A stretch of DNA of 64,000 nucleotides from Fallopia convolvulus (lineage: Eukaryota; Streptophyta; Magnoliopsida; Caryophyllales; Polygonaceae). The notes below the pieces were generated by a model. That model worked only from the letters and a program-made list of their open reading frames with translations. It searched no databases and was not told where the DNA came from. Below are positions 22,221 to 34,660 of this stretch, in pieces. The position numbers were made by a program, and so were the translations under genes. The stretch lies in contig OZ024721.1 of NCBI GenBank assembly GCA_964016875.1, forward strand, positions 5,151,001 through 5,215,000, read 5' to 3'. The number at the start of each line of letters is the position of its first letter. The stretch's first letter is position 1.

Positions 22221-22299
22221 AATTCCCCCATGCTTAACCCTTGTTTGTCCTCAAGCAAGACATAAATCCAAAACACACCACAGAAGTGCAATCATACAT
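22221..22299 (-). other. Polypurine tract of the minus-strand element
   Basis: On the minus strand GCTTGAGGACAAAC is followed by TTAAGCATGGGGGAATT, immediately before the 3' LTR. The last five bases, TACAT, are the target copy of copia-2. Confidence 0.75.
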
Positions 22300-22469
22300 T
22301 ATTAGGATAAGTTTATCTTAGGATGATTTATTCCTTATGTAATTATATGTATTTATTTCTTTCCTTGTAAATCCTTAAGGCCCAAGCTAGGGTTTCCTAT
22401 ATATTGTAAATCTTATCAACGAGAAGATGAGAGGAAATTCTCACAATTGACTGCGTCTCTGATTTCACA
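22300..22469 (+). repeat. copia-2 5' LTR
   Basis: 170 bp, TATTAGGATAAG to GATTTCACA; starts TA instead of the usual TG. The primer site is at 22470-22481. Confidence 0.93.
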
Positions 22470-22587
22470 TGGCATCAGAGCCAAAACCCTAAAACACTTT
22501 AACCTACCCTCGTGTCTTCCTCCACAACATCGATCTATTCAAAAAAAATTTGTTCTTGATCTTGTTCTAAGTTACTTGAACAGATCC

Positions 22588-25500
22588 ATGGCCGACCCTG
22601 CTACAGCTGCTGATCGCCGAAGTCTTGTGTCGGGTGTATCGGATATCGAATGGCAGAGGATGTTTGAAATGCTCCAGAAATTTAAAGGCACCGATGAGGA
22701 CAAACTGATGGGTAAGCTATCGGGAGAATGGATCTTGGACTCCGGCGCCTCTTACCATATGACAGGGCACCGGGAATTTCTTACAGATTTGCATTCTATT
22801 CCTCCCTCAACTATTTTATTGCCTGATAACTCTCAATCTATATCTACACAAGCAGGAACTATCATATTTAATTCTCGTTTGAAAATTGAGAATGTGTTGT
22901 TAGTTCCTCAATTTCAATGCAATTTGATCTCTTTGGGAACTCTGATATCTGATTTGGATCTTATTGTCACTATGACTGGTAAGCTGTGTGTACTTCAGGA
23001 CCGCATTTCGAGGACGGTGATTGGGGTCGGTGAAGCAAGGAAGGGGGTCTTTTGGCTATGCTCGGGTCGCGGGGTCGAATTTGCTGTTGCTATTTCGGTT
23101 TCGTCTGAGCTATTACATCAACGCCTTGGTCATCCTGCATATCAGTCTATTTCACATTTGCCTTGCCTTAATTCTACTAAGAATTCTACTATTGAACCAT
23201 GTTTTGTTTGTCTTCAGTCTAAACAAACACGTGATAGTTTTGCTTTAAGTTCTAATAAAGCAGATGACCTTTTTGCTCTTATACATGCTGATGTTTGGGG
23301 ACCTTACAATGTTCCTTCTACATGTGGTGCTTCCTATTTCTTGACTTTGGTTGATGATTACTCGCATTGTGTGTGGGTTTATTTGATGGCAAATAAAACT
23401 GAAGTGCCTCGGTTGGTACAAAATTTTGCTGCTTATGCTCAAACTCAGTTTCAAAAACAGATTAAGCGTTTTAGAACGGATAATGGTACAGAATTCTTAC
23501 CGTTAAAACTGTTTTTTTCTTCTAATGGCATCATTTTTGAGACATCCTGTGTTGCTACACCACAACAGAATGGTCGTGTAGAAAGAAAACACCGCCATTT
23601 ATTGAATGTTGCTCGTGCTTTACGTTTTCAGGCGTCCTTGCCTCTGAAATTTTGGGGAGAATGTGTTCTGACTGCTGCATATTTAATTAATAGAACACCT
23701 TCAAAGGTACTACTTTCCAAAACACCTTATGAGATTTTGTTTGGTACATCTCCTTCATATGATCATATGCGTGTTTTTGGATGTCTTTGCTATGCTTCTA
23801 AATTGCATAGACCGTCGGATAAATTTGCATCTCGTAGTAGAAGGTGCATTTTCATGGGATATCCGTTTGGTAAAAAGGCCTGGCGCTTATTTGATCTTGA
23901 TTCTAAAATGTTTTTTGAATCCCGGGATGTTGTGTTTGATGAGACTATCTTCCCGTTTGCCACTGCACCTGTTACTGTGCCTGTTTCTGATCCCGATATT
24001 GATTCTGCACATCCCTCTGTTTTTGATATTGTGCCTGCGCTGCCTACTGTAATGCCATTTGATGACAGGGGGAGCTCAGAATCTCCTCCCGTGCCTTCAG
24101 TTCCTGAGCCAGCTACAACTCGTCGTAGCACCCGACCTCGCCAACCTTCCACTCGGCTTCGTGGCTTCATCTGTAACACGACCCGAGCTGCAGACCCCCC
24201 CTTGGCTACTCCTCACACCGCCCCGACATCGTCCTCAGGTACTCCCTATTCTATTGTGAATGATATTACTTGCCAGAATTTTTCTAAACCACATTCTGAG
24301 TTCTTAGCAGCAGTCACGGCCACTGTTGAGCCGAGATCTTACAGCGAAGCGGTACATCATGCCGAGTGGCGCGATGCTATGTTGGCTGAATTGGCCGCTT
24401 TGGAAAAGAATCGCACTTGGACACTTGCAGATTTGCTTGACGGCAAAAAGCCCATTGGTTGTAAATGGGTCTTTTGGACTAAGTATAAATCTGATGGTTC
24501 CATTGAGCGACACAAAGCTCGTCTTGTTGTTCTAGGGAACAAGCAAGTCGAAGGCATTGATTTTACTGAAACTTTTGCTCATGTTGCAAAGATGACATCA
24601 GTTCGAGTTTTCTTATCTATGGCGGCTATTCGTGGTTGGTCTCTTCATCAAATGGACGTCCACAATGCTTTCTTGCATGGCGATCTTGATGAGGAGGTTT
24701 ATATGAAACCACCTCCTGGTTTTTCAGCACCATCGGGCAAGGTCTGTCGTCTTCAAAAATCTTTATATGGTCTTCGACAAGCCCCTCGTAACTGGTTTGC
24801 TAAACTTGCTTCCGCTCTTCTACAGTTTGGTTTTACGCAATCTTATGCTGATTACTCTTTATTCTCTCTGAGTCAACGTGGCTCTATTTTGCATATTTTA
24901 GTGTACGTCGATGATCTGATTATTGCCGGTGACAACCTGGCTGAGATTTCTCGGGTCAAGTCTTATCTTAGCTCATGTTTTCACATGAATGATCTTGGTA
25001 TTCTCAAATATTTTCTTGGTTTGGAGGTCGCCCATGGCAAGGATGGCATTTATCTCTCTCAGCGTAAGTATGCGCTTGAGATTTTATCAGAGGCCGGTCT
25101 CCTAGGAGCCAAACCTGCCAGTTTTCCGCTTCCGTAGAATCATTCTCTCAGCACTGTTTCTGGTCCAGATTGTGCTCATCCAGATCGTTATCGTCGGCTT
25201 ATTGGACGGCTTATTTATCTGACCATCACTCGGCTTGAGTTATCTTATTCTGTTCATATTCTATCTCAATTCATGCAAGAACCCAAGGACGACCACTGGC
25301 AGGCCGCTTTGCGTGTTCTTCATTATATTAAGGGGCATCCGGGACAGGGACTTGTTCTCTCTCGTCATAGTTCTTTACAGTTGACGGCTTATTGTGACTC
25401 TGATTGGGCCGCCTGTCCTCTCACAAGACGTTCTTTGACTGGTTATTTCGTCTCTTTGGGTGATTCTCCTGTTTCATGGAAAACCAAGAAACAACAGACT

Positions 25501-25860
25501 GTCTCCCGTTCTTTTGCTGAGGCTGAGTATCGGGCTATGGCATATGCTGTTTGTGAGCTTATTTGGCTTAAGGCTTTTCTACGTGATCTTGGTTTTCTGC
25601 ATTCTTCTCCTATGCAGTTAGTATGTGATAGTCAGACTGCTCTACATATTGCTGCCAACCCGGTTTTCCATGAGCGTACCAAACACATCGAGATTGACTG
25701 CCATTTCGTTCGTGATTTGATACAGTCAGGCTGCATTCGTACTTCTTATGTTCGGTCTAGTGATCAACTAGCCGATTTATTTACCAAGGCATTAGGGAGG
25801 CAACCTTTCTTGTATTTGTTGTCCAAGTTGGGCATTCGTGATTTGCATGCTCCACCTTGA
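22588..25860 (+). pseudogene. copia-2 polyprotein: protease, integrase, RT, RNase H
   Basis: ATG 22588 is chosen because it opens the typical gag start MADPATAADRR. About 40 codons later the frame is already at the protease (WILDSGASYHM), so nearly all of gag and its zinc knuckle are deleted. Integrase has the HHCC part (HQRLGHP, CFVC) and the D,D,E residues in HADVWGPY, RTDNGTEF and QNGRVERKHRH. Reverse transcriptase has intact YVDD near 24904. RNase H has CDSDWA, AEAEYRAM and CDSQTA. The sole defect in the frame is TAG at 25135-25137; the frame then stays open to the stop at 25858-25860. The enzymatic part is one base change from continuous; without gag it would depend on other copies to form particles. 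Confidence 0.92.
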
Positions 25861-25867
25861 GGGGGAG

Positions 25868-26037
25868 TATTAGGATAAGTTTATCTTAGGATGATTTATT
25901 CCTTATGTAATTATATGTATTTATTTCTTTCCTTGTAAATCCTTAAGGCCCAAGCTAGGGTTTCCTATATATTGTAAATCTTATCAATGAGAAGATGAGA
26001 GGAAATTCTCACAATTGACTGTGTCTCTGATTTCACA
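25868..26037 (+). repeat. copia-2 3' LTR
   Basis: 170 bp, two differences from the 5' copy. Confidence 0.93.
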
Positions 26038-26042
26038 TACAT

Positions 26043-26434
26043 CCATCTCAAATAAAACAAGCATTTCACATATAATCAAAAATCTGACCAAGACTTCCTA
26101 ACATGCATTATAACAAGCAACGAGCAAACATCATTCATTCATTCTAGACCTTACCAAGGTAAATGTGTTTGCACTCAAACTCTCAAGTGTTTAAGGGTAT
26201 GTGTTTCACTCAAAATCAACCATGAAAAGTAGACTACCATAAGCTTGCATCAGAGTTCTAAATCTCCACCGTTGGGGATCAAACACATAACAAAAATCAT
26301 GAGGTCTTTTTAAGGGTTGTAATGGGGCCAAAGTAAAGAGAAATTTGGAAGGGATCATTTTTTGGCTTGTGGTGCTAAATTCAGGATAAAGAACTAATCC
26401 TAACCCGAAATTCACACTTTCTTTTCTTACTTCC
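26043..26434 (-). other. 3' non-coding region of the minus-strand element
   Basis: Its reverse complement resembles 16870-17120 in the deleted element (blocks around TTAGCACCACAAG and GGCCCCATTACAA). No coding sequence. Confidence 0.7.
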
Positions 26435-27749
26435 TGATGTTTGCCTTTTTAGTCGTGTTTTTAGGGTGTATTTTTAGTGTGTTTGAGTCTTTTTCTTTAG
26501 TTTTGTGTTTAGTTTTGAGTCGTTTGTGTAGGTTTTGTATTTTCTTAAGATATGGAGTCTACATAAGCTTTGGTGGTGTTTTGTAGGTTTTTAGAAGCTA
26601 TTTGGAGCATTTTTGAAGAAAGGAGCAAAGTTAGTGAAGATAGCACTCAAGAATGAAGTGAAGATGAAGATTAGGCGCTCAAGTAAAGTAATTTAATATC
26701 AAGTTTGAGCTTGGGAATAGATAGAGAAATTCGTTACAAGAACATAGGAAAATGAATCGAGTCAAACGGAGTTGTAACGAATCTTCTACGCAAGTTTTAC
26801 TCAAGGCTGTTCGAAGTGCTGAACGTCAAGGTCGTTAACGAGGTACCGCGAGGAGCAGCGTGTCCGAGTCGGTGTTTTATTAATGGGCTTTTATCCTATT
26901 TCCTTTTATGTTATTAGATAGATAGAAGAGATATATTTTATTAGAAGATATTATTTCCTTATAGTTAGATTTAAGATAGATTTATTTCCTTAAAGATAGA
27001 TTTAAGATAGAATAGTTTCTCTATAAATACACTTGTCCCCTCTTTAGTTTTTATAGCATTCAAGTTAGAGGAGAAGAGAGAGGGGGGCGATTGAGAGGGG
27101 GAAGAGACGAGTTTGTGGAGAAGAACTATCGTTGTGGATTCGGTTGTAAGCTCTCTCTTTTATTTAATTCAATTGTTTGTTTTTAATTATGCTTTGTGAG
27201 TAGTCCTTCTCTCTAAGGTTGGGGTTAAACCCAACAATGGTTGTGCATGCTTGTTTATGATCATGTCTTGATTGTTTTTATTGCATGAATCTATTCTCTT
27301 GTTCTTAATCCTTGAAACGAAAGTTGATAGGAATTTCTCATTCATAGTTGAAGCGAAAGCAGAGACCTTGAATCAGAATAGTCGATTAGGGTTTTGAAGG
27401 GAATGCGGATCTATCCTAGTTGAAGTAGAAGAGATTAGATAGTAAGTTTATTAATTGAACGAAAGTTAGTCGATTTACTTGCTTAGGTTGACGAAAGTTG
27501 ACACCTTTATGTGATAAAAGCATGATCTTTATGTTTCATAGCGTTTGGCATGCATGATTGTTGTTGTGGAGATACCTTTACCTTAGAATTCCTCTCTTAC
27601 TTGATAAATTCTCTACCTTTGTTTGATCGCTTGCGTAAAAGTAACAAAACTTGATACTGACTTTCTCCCAGTGGACGAACCTGACTCTGTTATACAACAA
27701 CGGGGTCTTGATATAAATTTATTTGTTGTCAAGAAACCCTCTCTCAACA
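26435..27749 (+). repeat. Solo LTR of the Athila 5' LTR family
   Basis: TGATGTTTGCC to CTCTCAACA, flanked by CTTCC at 26430-26434 and 27750-27754. A perfect duplication around a lone LTR shows that a full element inserted here and its LTRs then recombined. The TATA box TATAAATA is at 27022-27029. One TCGTTAACGA (26832) remains, where the copy at 36303-37628 has two 21 bp apart. Confidence 0.93.
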
Positions 27750-27754
27750 CTTCC

Positions 27755-28959
27755 CCCTAACTTTCTTTTTCAACTCCATACACTCTCATTCAAGCACTTT
27801 GTTTCTTCTTTTTTTTTCTTCTTTTCTTCCTTGCCTCTTCTTCAACTCTTTTTCTTTTACGCTTATGAAGACTACTAACAATAGTACACAACTATTCTTT
27901 GCTTTGCAACATACTTTTCATCTTCATTTTTTTTTTCACTTACACACAAGAGTTGTATTCCCTCTTTTCTTCCACCTTTTCTTCCAACTCCCCCATACTT
28001 ATACATAACTCACACAAAAGCAAAAACACAACCTAAAGTCCTAAATCCCAGATGGGTCAAGCTTATTAGGCTAGAAAAATTTTGTGGAGTTATCAAAAAT
28101 AGGCTTAAAGCTCAAAAGAAATGGGGTATCAAGAACATGGATCTTGTAAGGTAGGAAGGGAAATAATAGGCTTATAAGAAACATTGCCTCAATCATTTTA
28201 TTGTGATGCATTCAATCATATAAAGCAGCCTTGAAAAAGAGTCATAAAGCAAGTTCTAGAGCTAGATAATCATGGTGATACACTCAAGAAATAAGTGAAC
28301 AATATAATCATGAAAGGCCAAAAATCTCACAAGGCAAATTGTGCCTAGAACTTCAGAATGAATCTAAAACTCAAGCTAACTACATGCTCAGTCCTATAGT
28401 CAAAGTAATTAATCAATGATCATGCTCATATCATATAAACTTCAGCAAATCATGCAAATCATGGGTTAGGACTTATACTTAACTTAGAAACACAAGAGGA
28501 ATCAAACAATGGGGAAATAAGAACCTAAATGCAATATTTTTGTATTTTTTTTCAAATTTTTCTGATTTTTTTTCATTTTTTCAAGATTTTAATCAATGCA
28601 TGACAATAAAATAAACATGCAAATGCAACTACATGAACTATACACAACTAAGCACTTATGACAAAATAAAGAATCCCCTTCCCCCATGCTTAAACATTAC
28701 TTTGTCCCCAAAGTAAAATAAAAGATAAGAGAAAAACTAACTAACCTCATCATAAGATCTTGACATACTCCAGAATCTACTCCTCAAACGGTGGTGGTGG
28801 TGGGTATCCCGGGTATGGTTATGGCCCTACGAACGCGAGGGCGTCTTGGCTTCCTCGAACCGCGTGTACCTGTATGCCAACTTTACCTAAAACTAAGAAC
28901 AAAAACAAACCAAAACAAAACAAAAACAAACCGAAAACAAAGAAAAACTAAACTTAAAG
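27755..28959 (-). other. Central non-coding region of the minus-strand element
   Basis: No domain seen. On the minus strand 28709-28682 starts GGGGACAAAG and ends TTAAGCATGGGG, matching the internal motif of the Athila element at 11077-11103. The plus-strand glycine-rich open frame near 28760 lies antisense to the element and is not called. Confidence 0.65.
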
Positions 28960-29009
28960 CTTGGGTTGCCTCCCAAGAAGCGCTTGTTTAACGTCATTAG
29001 CTTGACGTT
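28960..29009 (-). other. Tandem RNA hairpins after the gag-like stop
   Basis: On the minus strand hairpin 1 (29009-28990) is AACGTCA-AGCTAA-TGACGTT and hairpin 2 (28977-28960) is CTTGGG-AGGCAA-CCCAAG. The first overlaps the TAA stop at 29011-29009. The loops GCTAA and AGGCAA are the same as in the Athila copy at 8242-8288, while stem pairs differ in a compensated way. Confidence 0.7.
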
Positions 29010-30177
29010 TAGCATGAATTGACAAGATAAGACATTGCTAATGCCCTTAACAACCTGTCAAACCCCTGTGCACACATCTCAGAAAAGCATAAGTAACACA
29101 ATGATAAATTAAAGATGCATAATATAGCTTGCAAAGACCGTTTTAATTTATCAAACTCGTGTGCCCCATTTTCATGAGATGGCATTTGTTCAAATAAATT
29201 CAACAGAAGTGGCGGCTTTAGAAAATACTTACAATATGAATCAAAGCACTTGTCAGCAATACCACTTTTATCCAGGATGAACTCCATACATTCTCCATCT
29301 TCCACCTTGTGTTGTAGACTTGGCTCCTCATCTTGAAACTCCATAAGCTCTGGATGTGAGAAGGTGGGGAAACTGAAGCATGGGATGTCAAGGCCTAACA
29401 TAGGGCACACCATGACAACGGGAGACTTAATAGATGCATCATGTTGTTTTTCTCCCTCATGGTTGTCTACTTCATCAGCAAAGAAGTCATCATTATCGAC
29501 AAAAGAGTCTTCTCCCAAAACCACAAAACCCTCAAGCAATTTACTCCACATGGGTGAAAATGAGTCTCCCTAGGCTCTGTAAGAATCTCTATGTTAGCAC
29601 AGACTTCCTTTGGCTCTGATGATCTGCTCAACTTGTCTTATGGGTGTGAATTCATGTTGGGCATCAAATTCATCTTCATAACCCACATCACGTGTAGTAG
29701 ATTGCTCCTCAACTTGAATATGAGTGTCTGACTCATGATCGTTTGACTCCAATGTGACTCCACCTCTCCTTTCACACAACTCAAAAGGCATGAGGTTGTG
29801 GAATGAAAACTTGAAGAGCATGACTCACAATGCTCCATGATTAAAGCATCTGCCCCTTTGGAGAGATCCTTGATTATTTTCTCAAGAGACTTATCAACCG
29901 GCTGGGGTGGTTGAAAAGATGACTCGACCAGAAAGCATTGACGGCTCATGAAACAGAAGAAATCCCAGCATTCCTCAGATCCCATATATAAAAGCCTCTC
30001 ATTACTCATGTAGTCGGCCAATCCCCTTGTCTCAAGATTCATACCATGGATAACTCCCATGTTTACCTCTCTATCACTGTATTGGAATCCCCAAGTACCA
30101 AGTTCAAGCACATGGTATTGAAATCTTAAAAAATAGTCATGGAAGTGTTCATCCTGCAACTGTCTACAATCGAACAA
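29009..30177 (-). pseudogene. Gag-like gene of the minus-strand element
   Basis: Three overlapping minus-strand frames (30177-29638, 29821-29594, 29551-29009) together look like one gag-like gene broken by frameshifts near 29800 and 29590. The first contains a gag-like arrangement: an F.RF segment, then a GM(N) turn, then EECWDFF. This resembles the part of Athila gag around its E.W segment, but similarity is weak by eye. The last part is acidic and unrecognised. No zinc knuckle or protease is visible. Confidence 0.55.
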
Positions 30178-30273
30178 AGTCGTGGATTAGTAGCACGGGT
30201 GTTATGAACCGTAAGATAGGTTCACAACATCAAAAAAATAGTAATACTAAATAAACACAAAGAAATAGCCGAG

Positions 30274-30291
30274 TCCCCGGCAACAGCGCCA
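30274..30291 (-). other. Primer binding site (tRNA-Asp type)
   Basis: Minus strand TGGCGCTGTTGCCGGGGA, a few bases inside the 5' LTR end. Confidence 0.82.
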
Positions 30292-30295
30292 AATT

Positions 30296-31807
30296 TGACG
30301 AGCACTTTTATGTCGCAGGAAAAGCACTGTCAAAGAAATATCCCAACTTCCGAACCTAAGTATAGTGGAAGCAAGGGTCGAACCCACAAGGACTCAGATT
30401 ACTTGTGTTTAAATAATATTACTAAGTTAAAGGTTTTTTTTTATGATTGCAAGTATAAATCTAGGTAAATAAAGCAGAACAAATAAAACGATTAAAGATT
30501 CCAATATAGAGAAAAACGTCCAACTAGTTTTGTATCCATTGCATACATGAGTTTTGATCATTGATTATTCTTATTTCGATTTCCCTTGACTAATCTATTG
30601 TGAATTTATGAAATTCAAGCTTAAGGTGGTTATTAATATACACCGTCTTTAACAACCTTTTAACCAATTAACCTAGAAAATCTTCTATGTCAAATTGATC
30701 GTGCAATTAAGTTCAAAGCATTCAATAGAAACATAATTCATGAATTCCACCGTCTATTCATGAAGTTTTGTGATTAAATTGTCCGCCTTTGATTAACCTT
30801 ATGTCACCGTCTATAAGTTTAATCAAAGGATTCATCCATGAATAATCAAATTCCACCGTCTATTTAATTACTCTAGTTGTAATTCAACCTAGAAATAGAA
30901 TAGGTGATCAAGCTATTATAATCCTAAGGGAATTTAATCAATCAAGCATGGAGAAATTCAATCTAGTCAAAGTAAATTGAAATAATTCAAATCTCACAAA
31001 CAATCATGCATACAACTTCAACTAACTAGTTGGACATGGGAAATTTAGCAAGAAATTGACATTAAAGAAGAATCAAACTTACAAGAGTTAAATCTCTCTT
31101 CAATGTTGTAAAACTAGGGTTTGTCTCCCAAAATTCTCCAAATTGAAACTAACGTAGAAACAAAGCAATAAATAATATAATCCCTCAAAACAAACCTAAG
31201 AAAAGTATTTATATGATAGCTAAAAAAATATCCAAAAACAATAAAGAAGTAGGCCCACAAGATAACACAGGCCCGAGTTGGCGTCGCACACACGCGCCAA
31301 AGCGCGGTCGCGGAATGGCTACTCTGCCCGCGTTTTGCCTGCAGCAACTCTAGTGACACTTCAGAGGCTGTTTTGACCCCCTTCGAGTTGGAATTTGGAC
31401 TCGGAGTAAAAATATGAATTGTATCTCTTCGAGTTAGCTTTCCAGTGATACCAAATTCAGCTTGATCCGACCACTGTAGCTCCCAAACCAAGCATTGCAA
31501 GATAGATGTGTCAAAACAAGACTCCAATGCATGACCCGGGTTTAAGCGTTCTTTAAGCTCTTGGGCCTTGTTTCTTTCAATCTTCACTTATATCACTCTA
31601 AGCCTCATCAAACTCCACCATAGTCCACTAAACTTCGTCCCGTCCACGCTTGTTTACCTAAAGATCTGCAAAACCAAACAAAACAAGCGCAAAACCCGAA
31701 TTTCCTAGAAAAAACTAAAAACCTAAGAACTAGACTAAACTAAGCTAAAACCATGCAAAATAAACATAAATATGCATCCTAAACTATACCTTAAATGCAA
31801 GCTATCA
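30296..31807 (-). repeat. 5' LTR of the minus-strand element
   Basis: 1512 bp, TGATAGC to CTCGTCA on the minus strand. The minus-strand open frame at 31114-31587 lies wholly within it and has no known domain. Confidence 0.87.
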
Positions 31808-34650
31808 ACAAGCTAGCTTTAACCTAGGATTAGTTTCTTCACATTCGGATTTTTGTACTTCTTATTCTATTAATAAAAGCCACAAGTTACCTTTTCATCA
31901 ATCAACTATTGTATCTACATATCCGTTGGAAATTACTTTCTCTGATTTGTGGACGTCGCCCATTTTCTCTCATGACGGTTTTAAATATTACATCATATTT
32001 GTTGATCACTTCATGAGATATGTTTGGTTGTTCCCTCTAAAGCGCAAATCCGACACTAAAGAAACCTTTGTCCAGTTTAAAGCACTTGTAGAAAACTATT
32101 TTGCCTCCAAAATCAAAGTTCTTTACACTGATAATGGTGGTGAATATACTGCCCTTGCATCCTACCTTGCTTCTCATGGCATTACTCATTTCACTACTCC
32201 CCCACATACACCGCAACATAATGGTCTTTCTGAGCGACGCCATCGCCACATTGTTGAGACTAGCCTTTCTCTTATGTCTCATTCGGGTCTTCTTCATTCT
32301 CTTTGGCCTCTTGCCTTCAAAACCGCCGTATATCTCATCAATCGAATGCCCACCCCAACCCTTCACAATCTGTCTCCCTTTTTCAAACTATTTAACTCTC
32401 ATCCAAATTATCAAAAATTACGGTGATTTGGTTGCTTGTGCTTTCCATGATTACGTCCTTATACCAACAATAAGATGGCACCTAAATCCGTTACATGCGT
32501 TTTTATGGGTTACTCCCTGTCCCAAATTGCATACTTTTGTTTAGATCCTAAAACTTTCAAAATTTATACCTCTAGACACGTCACCTTTGTGGAGCATGTC
32601 TATCCCTTTCTTCAACATTGTCAACTCTTGTCCAACCCTAATGTGACCGCTTCACCAGACCAGTGGGCCACTCTTTCGGTCCCTCTCCTGCCAAACCCTA
32701 ATTCCCGCAGAACAGTCAACTGCGGTATACTCCTCGGCCTGCAGTTCTGTTTGCTCCCCTTTTTTTATCTTTGGGCTTTTCGTTAGTGGGAGCACCACTG
32801 GTGCTAGAGATGCTTTACCTAAAAATGACTTTCAAGTGGGGAGTGAATGAAAGTCGCAGGGAACAAGAACGAAGTAAGTCCACCATCGAGTAGTCCGAAA
32901 TGGGAACGGCTCGTGTTTGAAAGTCGTCTATTCTATTTAGGGGTCTCGGCTGGAATATTTTTGTTCAAATCCCAAAGCCCTGATGTGAAGCCCCCCGACC
33001 CTAATCCAAATCCTAACCCTAATCCGCCTATTCTACCACAACTTCCGCCTTAATCTCCACCCTCCACGCCAAGCCTATTCAAAAGCTCAACTTGCTTGCC
33101 CACACTCACCCTCATAAAGAACCCCAAAACATCACCCAAGCTCTCAAGGACCCGGACTGGCGTCAGGCCATGGCTGCAGAATACTCGGCTCTATGCTCAA
33201 ATGAGACTTGGGACATCCACGCCCGATATGAATGTTGTGGGCTGTAAATGGGCTTTTCGAGTGAAGTATCACCCCGATGGATCACTTGATAAATAAAAGG
33301 CACGAATTGTCGCCAAGCTAGGGCTTTCACCAATGGCCCGGGTGTGACTTCACGGAAACTTTCAGTCCAATTGTCAAGCCTGTAATGGTACGCACTGTCC
33401 TCACTATTGCCGTCTCCTCTGGCTGGTCCTTACGCCAACTAGATATTAATAATGTGTTCCTCCAAGGCTCATTGCAAGAAGATGTTTTTATGGCCCAACC
33501 ACCCGGATTTATTGACAAGGTTCGTCCATCTCATGTCTGTAAACTCAAGAAAGCGATTTATGGATTAAAGCAAGCTCCGAGGGCCTGGTACCATGAACAA
33601 CACACTTTTCTTCTTGAAGTTGGCTTTCTTAACTCGATGGTTGATTCTTCTCTATTTATCTATCGTCGGCACAACACTGTTCTTTACTTATTAGTTTATG
33701 ATATCATCATCCCTGGTAGTCACTCAGCTTTGCTTGAGAATATGATTCAACAACTAGCTCGCCGGTTTTCTCTTAAAGATCTTGGAGAGTTATCCTATTT
33801 TCTAGGTGTTGAGGTTCATAAGCACTCGGCTGGTTTGTTCTTAAGTCAGCAAAAATATGTTATTGATCTACTGTAGAAAGCTAATATGGCTGATTGTAAT
33901 CCTATCTCGACACCCATGTGTGCATCTCAAGTACTTCAATAAACTTTGGGTACTCTCCTTGATTCGTCCACCGAGTATAGAATGCTTCTGGGCAGCTTGC
34001 AATACTTGTCTCTTACACGTCCGAACATCAGTTTTGCGGTGAACAAATTATATCAATTCATGCACTCGCCTTCTACGACCCATTGGAGTGCTCTCAAACG
34101 GCTCCTTCGATATCTTAAAGACACGGATGATAGAGGTATTATGCTTTATAGTGATTCGTCTTTCACTCTACATGGCTTTTCTGATGTTGATTGGGCCGGT
34201 AATAAGGATGATTACACCTCTACTACTGGCTACTTGGTTTATCTTGGTCGCACTCCGATCTCTTGGAATTCTCGCAAGCAGAAATCTGTTGCCCGATCTT
34301 CTTCTAAGGCAGAGTATCGTGCTCTCGCTGACTCCTGTGCTGAATTATTGTGGGTTCTCTCTTTATTATCTGAATTGGGAATTCGGCTTCATCAACAACC
34401 GGCGCTCTTTTGTGATAACATAGGTGCTAAGCACTTAAGCTCTAATCTTGTCTTTCACTCTCGCATGAAGCACATTGCTCTTGCTTTTCATTTTGTTCGT
34501 GATAGAAATTGTTCACAATGGTATTCTTCGTGTCGCTCGTGTTTCTACTAATGATCAGCTTGTTGATGCTTTGGCTAAGACACTTCTCAAATCTCGGTTT
34601 CAACTGTTGTCTTCCAAGCTTGGACTCATTGCTCCTCACAAAGTCCAGCT
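31808..34650 (+). pseudogene. copia-1 integrase, reverse transcriptase, RNase H
   Basis: Resumes the GAG-pre-integrase domain (KSHKLPFHQST), then the integrase core with D,D,E residues in ITFSDLWTS, YTDNGGEY and QHNGLSERRHRH. Frameshifts follow near 32400. The stretch at about 32790-32985 is not recognisable copia sequence. Reverse transcriptase resumes at GCKWAFRVKYHPDGSLD with TAA at 33294, and continues from 33385 through QLDINNVFLQG and YGLKQAPRAWY. The catalytic YVDD reads LVYDIII: two residues, V and D, are missing in frame. TAG at about 33874 and TAA at about 33940 follow. RNase H motifs SDVDWAG, SKAEYRAL and CDNIGAKHL are recognisable to about 34510. Clearly dead. Confidence 0.87.
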
Positions 34651-34660
34651 TGAGGGGGCA

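Larger units (their letters stand above)
22300..26037 (+). mobile_element. Ty1/copia retrotransposon copia-2, young, gag deleted
   Basis: Perfect 5-bp duplication TACAT at 22295-22299 and 26038-26042. Both LTRs are 170 bp and differ at only two positions, each a C/T difference at a CpG. The initiator tRNA-Met primer site TGGCATCAGAGC follows the 5' LTR, and GAGGGGGAG precedes the 3' LTR. The coding region lacks gag except for its first residues and has one in-frame stop. Low LTR divergence (2/170) indicates a recent insertion. Confidence 0.95.
20681..31807 (-). mobile_element. Athila-like element with gag-like gene only (TR-GAG type)
   Basis: Minus-strand order: 5' LTR (31807-30296), tRNA-Asp-type primer site, broken gag-like gene, hairpin pair, non-coding region, polypurine tract, 3' LTR (22220-20681). 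Target copies are GCAAG and ACAAG, one mismatch apart. There is no protease, reverse transcriptase or integrase, so it resembles the TR-GAG class of non-autonomous elements described in plants. Two later insertions lie within it: copia-2 (22300-26037) and a solo LTR (26435-27749). Without them the element is about 6.1 kb. Its family matches the deleted element at 15236-18688. Confidence 0.82.

Noticed and set aside
28760..28991. Plus-strand glycine-rich peptide
   Set aside because: Antisense to the minus-strand element, adjacent to its hairpin block, no homologous domain.
31114..31587. Minus-strand 157-aa frame
   Set aside because: Wholly inside the LTR of the minus-strand element; a shorter version recurs in the other LTR at 21695.
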